Below, piece after piece: positions 55,048-64,000 of a DNA stretch of 64,000 nt. A program made the translations under genes and the position numbers. A model generated the notes under the pieces. That model was not told the origin of the DNA, searched no databases, and saw only the letters and a list, made by a program, of their open reading frames with translations. Source of the stretch: Actinernus sp. WN-2022 (Eukaryota > Cnidaria > Anthozoa > Actiniaria > Actinernidae); the NCBI GenBank assembly GCA_030867875.1, contig JAOWCC010000577.1, positions 1,938,660-2,002,659 of the forward strand, written 5' to 3'. Numbering within the stretch: the first letter of the stretch is position 1; the number at the start of each line of letters is the position of its first letter.

Positions 55048-55155
55048 TAGCCTGCTATGCAGACGTATTTTTTCACTCTCATAAATTCGAAGAAAAAAGT
55101 AACTTAATTTCTTCGAATTTATGAGAGTGAAAAAATACGTCTGCATAGCAGGCTA
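55048..55155. mobile_element. 108-bp perfect-arm palindromic MITE
   Basis: The two arms of about 50 bp, TAGCCTGCTATGCAGACGTA onward, meet at AACTTAATTT. CCCAGTAAC flanks it on both sides (55039-55047 and 55156-55164). It is the minimal relative of the element at 29471-30136. Confidence 0.85.
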
Positions 55156-55259
55156 CCCAGTAACTTGAAAAATACAAAACATTATACAGCCACTACGTCT
55201 ACGTGTCGTTTGTGTTTGTGTCGTTAACTAGACTTATACTATACAAACATGTATTCGAC

Positions 55260-55470
55260 AGAAATAAATTCTGCAATGTTTTCTGGCTTGGTATATAACG
55301 TGTTACAAGATACAATGATACGGAGATACCAAGATACAGTGATACGGTGATACAGTGATACAGTGATACGATGATACAGTGATACGGTGATACAGTGATA
55401 CGGTGATACAGTGATACAGTGATACGGTGATACAGTGATACAGTGATACAGTGACACAAACATCTCAAAT
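55260..55470 (-). repeat. GTGATACAG/GTGATACGG minisatellite element, copy 1
   Basis: 9-bp units (GTGATACAG, GTGATACGG) repeat about 14 times within an element that also has ACGTGTTACAAGATACAATG and GGAGATACCAAGATAC on one side and CTCAAATTT on the other. An inverted copy lies at 58050-58245. Long minus-strand frames are artefacts of the 9-bp period. Confidence 0.85.
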
Positions 55471-57954
55471 TTCCTTTTTTTAAGCGGACGCGAAATGGCC
55501 CCGCTAAATACAGGTTTCTGTATGAAACGGACTGTTGTATGGGTCACTTGAGCTCTTGCAGCCGTGGCGTGACGCTAATTTAACGGTATTATCTTACAGC
55601 ACGACTGCTTTGTCTGACTATTTTGTTATTTAATTTTAACTTTTGAACGTTACGCATTTAAGAGTCATTGTCCACAATCATCAAACTCAATAGATATTCT
55701 AATCGTATATTTTTATTTCGCTGTTAAGCGATACGGCAAGTAACTGCCCTAGCGAGAAAACAATAACTTAATTTCGCGGGAAATTGACCTGGGTCGTTCG
55801 AAGGTCAGCGAGTTTTACTTATGTAAACATCAAATATTTACACTTTTACCTCTTCCTAAAACGTTCCGATGTAAAGTAATAGTCTTCTGAACCATTTTCT
55901 TTAGGTTATGCTATAATACTTTGACAAATCTACACACCGGATTGATATGACTGAAAATTTGGCGGGAAAAAAAGTTAATATATGCACATTTTCAGCTATT
56001 TCTCACACGGCTCACGCTAAATCACTGAGTAGTGCCAATCAATACATTGCAGATTTTTGACGGCAATTGTGTAGACTACTGAAAATTGATTTTAATGTTG
56101 AAATAAACTACCCCACTTTTGAGAAACAGCACCTTAAAAATGACTCCATTCTGGTGATTTTCGTGATAAGCTAAAATACCGAATTTTATCCGAATATACA
56201 AAAACACGATTTTCACCGACTCGAGTTGTTCTAACGTGAACATGCTATTTAAATGGTAGATAATGCACACAAAATGTAACAAAGTCGTCAGTTGTGCGTA
56301 GTGACTTTGACAGCCTTTCAAAGTTAGCCCAGATTTTACTATTTTTACGACCTGTTTAGGCCAACAATGGAGGGGGTGGTCAATCTCAGAAACGAAAAGG
56401 CGAGTGGAACTTTAAATACCACCGTTCGTAATCTTATCAGGTACCTACTAAGTGCTGAAAAAATTAAGGGAATTGGCCGACTCCCATCTTTCGGTTCTGC
56501 CCGGTTTTCTCAGACAATGACTCTTAACATTGAACCACTTTATTGCCCTTGTCGAAGAAAGGATTTTGCAACACAAATACGAAATTAACGCTGAAAGCTT
56601 TATTCTCATTTAGGGACGGACCATTTGAAAATTGATGGAGAGGGGGCCCGGTTTTTTTTGTTCGATTTTTTTTACGACTTCTCAGTTGCTGCAAAAAAAA
56701 ATTCTGGCATCAGAACCTTGCACGATTTTGTTAAAGTTTCGCCCTTGCTTGATTTTTTTTCTGGGTGATATTGCAATTGGCTCGCTCGATTATTTTCTGT
56801 GCAAATTCGTTTTTTTGGGGGGGGGGGGGGGGTGAGGGAGATTTTGACGCGATCCCGTTTCTCCGATCTAGTGAGATGGTTTTCAGAAGCTCCAACTCCA
56901 AAAAATATTTTATGGTTGCTTTGTCGCATTTCGGAGGAATCGTATTACAAAAATCAAAATTCGATTTGGTTATCATGCTTTCGGTGAAAAGGCGAAAACA
57001 TAAATCCGACTAGATATAAGGGTAGATATGCGGGAAACACCGTCAAGAGCTCTCTTTTTAGAATTTCCCATTTTTGTTTTGCAGCAGAGTTATCAATTGA
57101 CATTGTGTAAAAACTTCAGACAAATCGAATCAATTCTTCTTGAGTTAGAGCTTTTTAAAAACTCTATTTTGGTTGAAAATCGAAAGCGTAGAAAATAGCC
57201 CAAGATTTCCCGAAAATGCAATGTTCATTTCCGATCCGATCAAAGCTACGCGCCGCATCGAGAATATTATATAGCCGGCTCTAGTTTTCTTATGACTTGG
57301 AAAATGGAAAAGACGAAAGGTCCTCGAGGGACAAAGCCAAAGCGAACACCTATAAATGACAAAGGAAGGGCACAGAACTGATCAAAGGCCTTAAATGCCA
57401 GTGACAGCGATTTGTAGGAGTCTGAAAGGTCCTGAAACAGCACGGCAAATAGCGAGATCGTGGTGTTGGTTTCAAGCGATTCAGAGTTTTAATATGTTTC
57501 CATCTAAGCTTTCTTGGAAACAAATCTTCCCTCGGCTGGTTCCTATCAATCAGATCAATTCTTCTTTATGTTCAGATGTGGACCACTCGGCACTCTGTCT
57601 GAACTTGTCGGGTTTTGCGAGGCTCGTAGTCGTATGCATTGTTTGGCCTTGTTTTGCTTCTTTCCAAGCTAAGGGCATCCTGCTGGAACTTAGCCCTGCT
57701 GGAACATTTAGCCCTGCTTGCTTTTTGGAAGACATAAGGCCAACAACCCATGCCGGTCGGGGCTGGAAAAACCTTTCTCAATAAACATGAAATGAATTTA
57801 TGCTAGCTTTCGTTACGGGCGAGTGAGCACATGTCATGTGTTAATTGACCTGCTGTCAATCAAACAGAACTTTTTACTTCCGGTTAAAAACTTCCTTTTG
57901 CGTGCTGATTTTTTGGTATGTGAAAAATTGCTGCCAAAACTTAGCTTGAATTTC
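55471..57954. other. long stretch without a supported gene
   Basis: AT-rich with T and G runs at 56640-56840. The frame at 57395-57784 (129 codons, ATG) has no recognisable motif or signal peptide and is weak. Frames at 56076-56321 and 56367-56588 are likewise unrecognised. Confidence 0.4.
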
Positions 57955-58014
57955 AGCCGTCTCCTCCGGTTCGTTCGTTCCCGGAGGAGACGGCTGAAAT
58001 TCAGGCTAGCCAAA
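57948..58014. mobile_element. short foldback element
   Basis: GAATTTCAGCCGTCTCCTCC pairs with GGAGGAGACGGCTGAAATTC around a TTCGTTCGTTC loop. A related half-copy is at 12850-12896. Confidence 0.75.
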
Positions 58015-58049
58015 ACTACATTTCTGTGGGAAAGCATCCCCCCCCCCAT

Positions 58050-58245
58050 TTTTAAATTTGAGATCTTCGTATCACTGTATCACTGTATCACTGTATCACC
58101 GTATCACCGTATCACTGTATCACCGTATCACCGTATCACTGTATCACTGTATCACCGTATCACTGTATCACTGTATCACTGTATCACTGTATCTTGGTAT
58201 CTCCGTATCATTGTATCTTGTAACACGTTATATACCAAGCCATGT
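58050..58245 (+). repeat. GTGATACAG minisatellite element, copy 2 (inverted)
   Basis: CACTGTATCACTGTATCACC units run to TCTTGGTATCTCCGTATCAT, then TGTATCTTGTAACACGTTAT, the mirror of copy 1. CTGTATCAC and CGGTATCAC-type units alternate in a different order from copy 1. Confidence 0.85.
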
Positions 58246-60204
58246 TTTCTCTGTGCTGCGCGTCTATGAATTTAAAATATATTTTTTTGTTCGACAAATA
58301 ACTAGCCCAAATAACCGAATCTCCGCAGATAAATCTAGCTTGTGTGGCGGCTCCATTCGATGCAAATTCCGTCACACAGCTAGGAAGAATAATCACACCG
58401 TCAGCAAAAAAAACCACAATGGTCCGTAATTAGGACTGAGCTGTAAGTCAAGCTTTTCAATGGCGGGGACAAGACATTTCAGATTCAGATGTTTTATTTC
58501 ACACTATTTTACAATAAGTAAGTATAGATAAAGCTAAAAGGGCGTTACGAGATGTTGTTAAATGTTAACATGGCAAAACTAATTTATTTCCCGTACCTGA
58601 CACATTGATTACAGGACTTGAGCTGTCTGTAAACATAGAGGAGGTTCAGTTTTTTTTTCTGACACAATAAATTGTCCAAATTATCATCTAAACTAGAAGT
58701 TTCTAATAGAAAGTGAAGTGCTGCGAGGGGATGCATAGAGCTACTGTCTAGTGATATTAGTTCGAGTGTGAGTTGGGTAAACTAAAAATCTCTATGGCTC
58801 TATATTGTTCTACTTTATTTATTTTATTATCTTTGTTTCATTTTTTAATCGAAATTTGTCCAACGCACTTGCCATAATCTATAATTACTCCTAGTTGATT
58901 AAAACTACAGAAACTTGCAAATCATACTTTGCTCAATCAGGGACTGATGTGTTGGGTTATTAGACAATGTGCGTTTTGGACAGAAAATAACAACATCGAT
59001 AACGGAAATATAGACGAGTAAATTAGTACAGATATTGTATTGAAATGTGTGAACAATCACAAACTATAATATTAATTTGCTGTATGGCAGAATTAAATGG
59101 GAGTGGAGAAAATACTGACCCCCAGTCTATGGACTCTCTAAATGTACTGGTGGTCAATGTTTTCTCACCACCCAGATCAACAATATTCAATAACATCAAC
59201 TCAAAGTTAATAATATTTGTGTCCGAGTGATGAACTTTTTAACATGCCAATGCTACAAACAATAACAATTTTATGTATACACTCATTACAAAAAATGTCC
59301 TAGAAAAATGTAAAAGCTTAAAAGCGGGTAAACCTGATACTTGATAGGGATGATTTTTCATTTGTTCCACGTTGGGCGACTTAGTTGTTTGCTACCGTAC
59401 TCGGAAGGGTTCGTTTGCTGTCCCGAAGGACGATTTGTAAGTGTTAGTCTACTCTCCATAGATCAACATGCCTCAACGGGCAGACTGTTCAGCGATATTG
59501 TCTCTGCATCTGGGATGAGTCGATTGCCAAGCGAAACGAGAACAATCAGTCTCATTCGATAAGGGTAAATTATTTGTATCGATTTGTGTCAGAGGTCTAC
59601 TGCTGAACTGGACAGTTAGATTTGGCACACGACAACGCTGAAAATCTCATAAGAGAATGTTGTCTTCCTCTCGATACATCACTAAAACGTTTGTGACCCT
59701 GATGAATAATTCCAGCTATGAATAAAGCGGAGTTTGACATGATAATTTGATAAAATGGTACTTCAGTATCCGGCCACTTAAATCGGCGAACACGAAAATG
59801 CTACATCCGAGACATATCCTCCGAGCCCAGGGCGTCAAAGCGAGGCGAGCACCGACCGGCTGGTTGGTGGGTGACCATGAAACAAAATGTGTTGTGTTGT
59901 AACGTCAAGTTTAGTGTTGCTGCTCGCTACGCTCGCAGAAAAAAAACACGCATTTTTCACGTGACACAATTCGGCTTCGTTAGATCTAATAATATATGAA
60001 GACTGCAAGGTTGATTGTACAGCCGTCCCATCAGCCTCGCAGTCTTCATATATTTCAATCCTTCTGCTGATCCTGATCTCCACAGATGCGGCTACACTTT
60101 TGTTTGTAATAGCGCTTTGAAACTAATAATGGAGAACCAATTGGCGACAAGGTACCTGATCTGAGGTGTACGATATCAGTGCATGGTCCTCTCGCCTCGC
60201 ACTA
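58246..60204. other. long stretch without a supported gene
   Basis: LINE-like AT-rich DNA and an ACAATA-rich patch near 59240. A small palindrome lies at 59994-60060. Short frames at 59045-59230 and 59341-59562 are unrecognised. Confidence 0.4.
59994..60060. mobile_element. foldback with AGACTGCAAGG arms
   Basis: ATATATGAAGACTGCAAGG pairs with CGCAGTCTTCATATAT. The arm sequence also occurs at the 3' end of the Penelope-like fragment near 17360. Confidence 0.65.
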
Positions 60205-61010
60205 GAACTACTGGTACCCAGGGTCATCCGGGGAAAAAAGAACGCTTGATTTTAAAAACGAAAGTAACCCGTAAAAACACTCATGCTTCAATCGTGAGTG
60301 GAAACAGTGTCAATGTTTGGTCATGCTATTAAAAAGGTCAAATTGTGGTATCACAACACTCCGGCTAAATGTATTCAGTACAGTGCTTGGGGATTCCCCT
60401 TGAACTAAATGTATTCAGTACAGTGCTTGGGGATTCCCCTTGAACGAAGCATGCACAACATGCAGTCTAGTGAGATATATTTCATTAACGATGTTTATTA
60501 TTTTGAACAAGACGAGTCTAGAACAATCCGAAAATTGTTTATCAACGATATTTTTTTCTCTCGTGAAAAAGCAATGAAATATAAGAATATAATGACTGTT
60601 CTTCATTTTACAGGCCGCTTTGATGAGGTTTAACTGCGTTTAACACAGAACCAAGCAGAATTCTTAAAAATCCGGGATTGCCTGTTCTATATCATGAACT
60701 CATTACTTCCACTGAGCACTGGTGTTGTATTTATTATAAGAGTTTTCGATTGAAGAATATTATTCTAACTGTTACTTCAATAGAATATTAAGCTGAGCTG
60801 TTCAGAGCCATGTATTCCTCGTGAACTGACTGTTGGTTTATGCACAGTACGAAACACATAGTCATCAGTATAAATGCCAGCTCAACAAATTTGCCCAGCG
60901 CCACAAACTGATAATAAGTCCTATTTCAACACTCCAAGGTAATGTCCACGTGCAGTGATCTCATTGGCTGTTATTTTATGACGCGAGGTATTTCCCCTTT
61001 CAGTTGCCTT

Positions 61011-61016
61011 TATAAA
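61011..61016 (+). promoter_or_regulatory. TATA box of copy 2
   Basis: TATAAA at the same distance from the ATG as in copy 1, in the context CAGTTGCCTTTATAAATCCA. Confidence 0.6.
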
Positions 61017-61071
61017 TCCAGCCCTCAAAGCCTTGTCAGATTTAGAGGTCGGCACTTCGACACAGGAAATA

Positions 61072-61803
61072 ATGGATATCTACTGCCTTATGATTTGGTT
61101 CAGCACGATTGTAGCGTATGCAGAGTCTGGTAAGCTTTATACACTCAGAAAAGACACAAGCGGTCAACCTCCTCTGCAACCTCAAGAAGTCGTAAAACGT
61201 TTCTCTCCAAAGCAAGGCGTATTCCAAGCAGGTATGCCATATGTTGATGAACATTTCCTGCAATTCTTCAACTACTATCTGATAAGAAGTTTCCTGAACA
61301 TTAACTTTGCTTATGCTTAAGATTTGGTTCAAATCAGTTGAATCTGCTCTCTTAGTTTTTATAAATAAGATGTATGCATGTTTTGGAAAGCCTGGGGATG
61401 TTGAAACGTTTTGTTGAAGCGAAAGCTGCTCAATAATTTGCTAAAGTGTACATGCGTTTTTACAATATCAGCAGTTCATCACCACCATCACATCGCGAAC
61501 AGGGGAGCTATTATTGATCAAGTGTACCAAAAAGCACGAGAACTGATGAAAGAGAAAGAAGAGTTACAAACAGCGATCTTGGCCACGACTTCAACTGACA
61601 ACAATAACAATGCGAGAGAATATGGCAAAGATGATGTGAAAAGGGAGAAGATAAGAGGCAACACCCAGAGAGAGAAGAGAAAGAGAGAAGCATCAAACTC
61701 GAGGAAGAAACAGCTTGAGAATTTGGAGAAATTTGAAAAGGAATTAAAAATTCGAGACATATCTAGGAGGTTAGCCAGGCTAAAGGAGTTAAACATGAAC
61801 TAG
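61072..61803 (+). CDS. secreted His-run coiled-coil protein, copy 2 (two exons)
   Basis: Exon 1 coding is 61072-61129, donor TCTG|GTAAGC. The intron is 61130-61471. Exon 2 is 61472-61803, ending in TAG. The phase is 1, giving 129 residues. The signal peptide is identical to copy 1, and most of the mature part differs only at NRG versus NKG and AREYG versus ARAYG. The end differs: after EKELKIRDIS it reads RRLARLKELNMN and stops, because of a frame difference with copy 1. The upstream two-codon ORF of copy 1 is absent (ATG is AGG). Two intact reading frames with few replacements argue that both are functional, although recent duplication could also explain it. Confidence 0.65.
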
Positions 61804-61899
61804 TATCGAAAAGTAGAAAGTGATCAACGGAAAAACAGTTATGAATGGCTCAGAAAAACTGACTATAGTGAATTGTATATTTAATAGTTTTAATAGTAT

Positions 61900-63054
61900 A
61901 CCATCTTCATCCCAAGATAGGTCTGTATGCTTAGCATCAGCTGTGATTGCTCAGTTTTAAATGCTTCAACAGTTATGTATAGTTATGTATATAACCCACG
62001 GTGCAGAATGTCGTGCGATGTGTGATGTTGACTCGTAGACATCCTCGGGGGCTGTTAGGCATGTTTGTGGAATTGTTTCTTGGAATTCAGCATGTGTTTC
62101 TAAAGCCTTTGCTCCTTTGACCACTACACACAATTCCTGTAAAGGTCCCTTTTTTTTCTTCCCTTATTTTCTTCTCTATTATTATACTTGTAACTCATGC
62201 TTTGTAAATATATCCTGTAAATAGTGTAAAAATGGTTAGAATCAATAATAACATAAAGCAGCCACTCGCTACGGGGAATCCCCTGTAACGATAAACAAAA
62301 TCTCAAAACTATGTTTTTAATTTAAATGTCAATCGTTTAATTTTTAACGGCAAAACAACGACAGCCACATATAGGGACCTTCACAATTATGGATATTATA
62401 ATGCAATGAATAATAAATCATTAGTTTAATTCGCGGCTAATAATTGCTGTTACTCTCTTTATACAACTAAAAAACAGTTAGAAATACACTGAATTGATTT
62501 TGATTGCGTTTGGCGACGAAATTATACCCAGTGCAAATTGTTTTTGAAAGGAAACTGATTCTATTTCACAGATTCAACGGAGTGACGAAGGAACGAATCA
62601 GTCATAAATTAATATTATGACACGAGAAAGGGGTTCGGGTATTGTCTAGGGATTGGCTGGTAATATTTTAGCAATGATTGGGAAAGATGATTCATTCTAC
62701 GTCAGTCAGTCAGTTCTAGACTATTTTCATTTTTTTTCTTGAATGTATCTTTCTATGGTTTATTTATACGTGTTCTCGTCCCCGGAGGTTCAGTGCATTA
62801 GTCGGGGAATTCGTTTCCACGTATTTTGTGGCCACCTTTAAAGAGTGTGATTTAGTGGTTTCTAACTCGTGGATGCACGCATGCGCATGCGCAGAAACGA
62901 GTTATCAGGGTTAGGGGGATGTTCATATCCGAATGTTGTATCCTTTTCCGAAGATGTATATTAGCAAAATGTTAGCTCGTACCATGTTCGGAATATGAGA
63001 ACTCCTGGTGTGCATGTTCAGGATATGAGATTTTAATGGCTAACTTCGCTTCAT
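61900..63054. other. 3' flank of copy 2, no gene
   Basis: It includes the flank shared with 53500-54340 and with 1-480. A GCATGCGCATGCGC palindrome lies at 62880-62893. Confidence 0.45.
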
Positions 63055-63375
63055 ATTACTGGCAGGTGGCTCAATCCTGGACAAACATGGTATTGGGTCC
63101 CTATCAATCACGATGACGTAATCGGTCACGTGATTTTAAATATATGTTCATATCTTCCTTATTTCTAATGCCAGACAACTCAAACTTGGACAGGCATGGT
63201 AATGGGTCCCCATAAATCACTTAGTGGCGATGACGTAATCGGTCACGTGATTTTAAGTTCATGCACATATCTCCCTCATTTCTAATGCCAGGCAGCTCAA
63301 ACTTGGACAGGCATGGCACGGGGTACCCACGATTCGCAAGTGGTGATCACCTAACGATGACGTCATCGGTCACTT
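63055..63375. repeat. tandem repeat of about 120 bp, three copies, with CRE and E-box motifs
   Basis: Each unit has AATGCCAGGCAGCTCAAACT then GGACAGGCATGG, GGGTCCC and GATGACGTAATCGGTCACGTGA. The last unit has TGACGTCA. The outer flanks share a TTCCGAATGTTGTATCCTTT block (62928 and 63390), so the array sits in a larger duplication. Confidence 0.8.
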
Positions 63376-63916
63376 TTAGGGTTTTCATTTCCGAATGTTG
63401 TATCCTTTTCCGAAGATGTATGTTAGTTCGTACCATGTTCGGAATATGAGACTTTATCCTGCGCATGTGCCTAACTGTAGACGAATAATTTCTAGATATT
63501 TAAATGGTGGCGGCCAGTGCCTACACAAAAAATCATGATTTCAATTTTTTCCGGGGGGCCATGCCCCCTCTAGATGGCTCCCTAACTTCGCTCGGTTGCT
63601 CGTGCCTATACTAAAACGGGACCCTGTCTACACCCCTGGCGGCTGCTCACGATGTTGAGTCAATGAAGTCTTGAGAAGACTATGAGGCATAGTAGACACA
63701 AGCGTTCAACTTTTCAGAAGGGGTGCATGGTTATATCAGATTTGTGATCTTGGACGTGAATGATGAATTATCGATCTATGCGACGGTAGTGTGAAACTTT
63801 TCAGAAGGAGTGCGTGGACGGGATGGACGTGGTGCAGTTGTGTTCGATGATTTGTCGATCTAGCTACGCGACGGTAAGCAATTGTAGATTTATAGAAAGC
63901 ATGAAGAAAGCATTCT
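63376..63916. other. stretch without a supported gene
   Basis: CGTGGACGGGATGGACG-type sequence and a repeated ACTTTTCAGAAGG-GTGC (63708 and 63797). No exon seen. Confidence 0.4.
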
Positions 63917-64000
63917 TGCTAAATTCCAATTCGATCTGTGGATTAGCCGGGCCCTGGCTTTGATCAGCCCCTATGGTTGTTTCAGGTCTCGTTAGAAATT
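63917..64000 (+). mobile_element. SINE 3' fragment at the window edge
   Basis: It reads GCTAAATTCCAATTCGATCT through AGCCGGGCCCTGGCTTTGAT to GTTTCAGGTCTCGTTAGAAA, the body and tail of the SINE at 52948-53193 in plus orientation. The head is missing. Confidence 0.8.

Larger units (their letters stand above)
60205..62575. repeat. segmental duplication unit, copy 2
   Basis: Counterpart of 51140-54347. It contains a small internal duplication (TACAGTGCTTGGGGATTCCC at 60380 and 60420). Promoter, exon 1, intron and most of exon 2 are nearly identical to copy 1. Divergence rises after the stop codon. Confidence 0.75.

Noticed and set aside
55199..55547. Minus-strand ORFs with SLYHCITV repeats
   Set aside because: Translation of a 9-bp minisatellite.
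57395..57784. 129-codon ORF with ATG
   Set aside because: No family resemblance, signal peptide or duplicated copy; the opposite strand is also partly open. It may be chance.

Overview
This is a eukaryotic, animal-type window. It has AT-rich noncoding DNA, short exons with GT/AG splice sites, tRNA-derived SINEs, many non-LTR retrotransposon 3' ends, a Penelope-like GIY-YIG fragment, Ty3/gypsy pieces and many palindromic MITEs. The SINE and LINE families resemble those I associate with anthozoan cnidarians, so a stony coral or close relative is my inference, not something the sequence proves. Few host exons are visible; most of the 64 kb is repeats.

Layout. 1-13.3 kb: the last two exons of a chymotrypsin-like serine protease (1123-1324 and 13157-13298, + strand) enclose an 11.8 kb intron. 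Most of that intron is one TTAA-flanked, inverted-terminal-repeat element (1408-9669). It carries a 48-bp minisatellite, a GATC-rich satellite and a 63-bp satellite. Inside the GATC satellite sits a clean 4.19 kb insertion with Helitron-like ends. That insertion holds a two-exon gene for a 70-residue secreted peptide on the minus strand, plus a decayed tandem copy.

13.3-30.4 kb: MITEs, a 30-bp minisatellite, LINE fragments, a Penelope-like fragment, an unrecognised minus-strand coding segment (16616-16918), a signal-peptide exon (19163-19235), a pile of LINE 3' ends, a 32-bp minisatellite, and a MITE nested in a MITE at 29.5-30.1 kb.

30.4-36.8 kb: a satellite of about 76 units of 84/85 bp with higher-order structure.

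37-49.7 kb: more foldback elements, an array of small symmetric phase-1 exons at 40.95-42.46 kb invaded by gypsy and LINE pieces, a LINE (42.77-44.39 kb), and a coiled-coil coding region cut in two by an antisense LINE (44.8-46.5 kb).

49.7-64 kb: palindromic elements and two paralogous two-exon genes (51.75-52.53 and 61.07-61.80 kb). Each encodes a signal peptide, a run of five histidines and a charged coiled-coil, with a shared TATA promoter. Their 3' flank also matches window positions 1-480, so a third unit probably lies just upstream of the window. I see no CRISPR, bacterial operon or canonical tRNA/rRNA gene.
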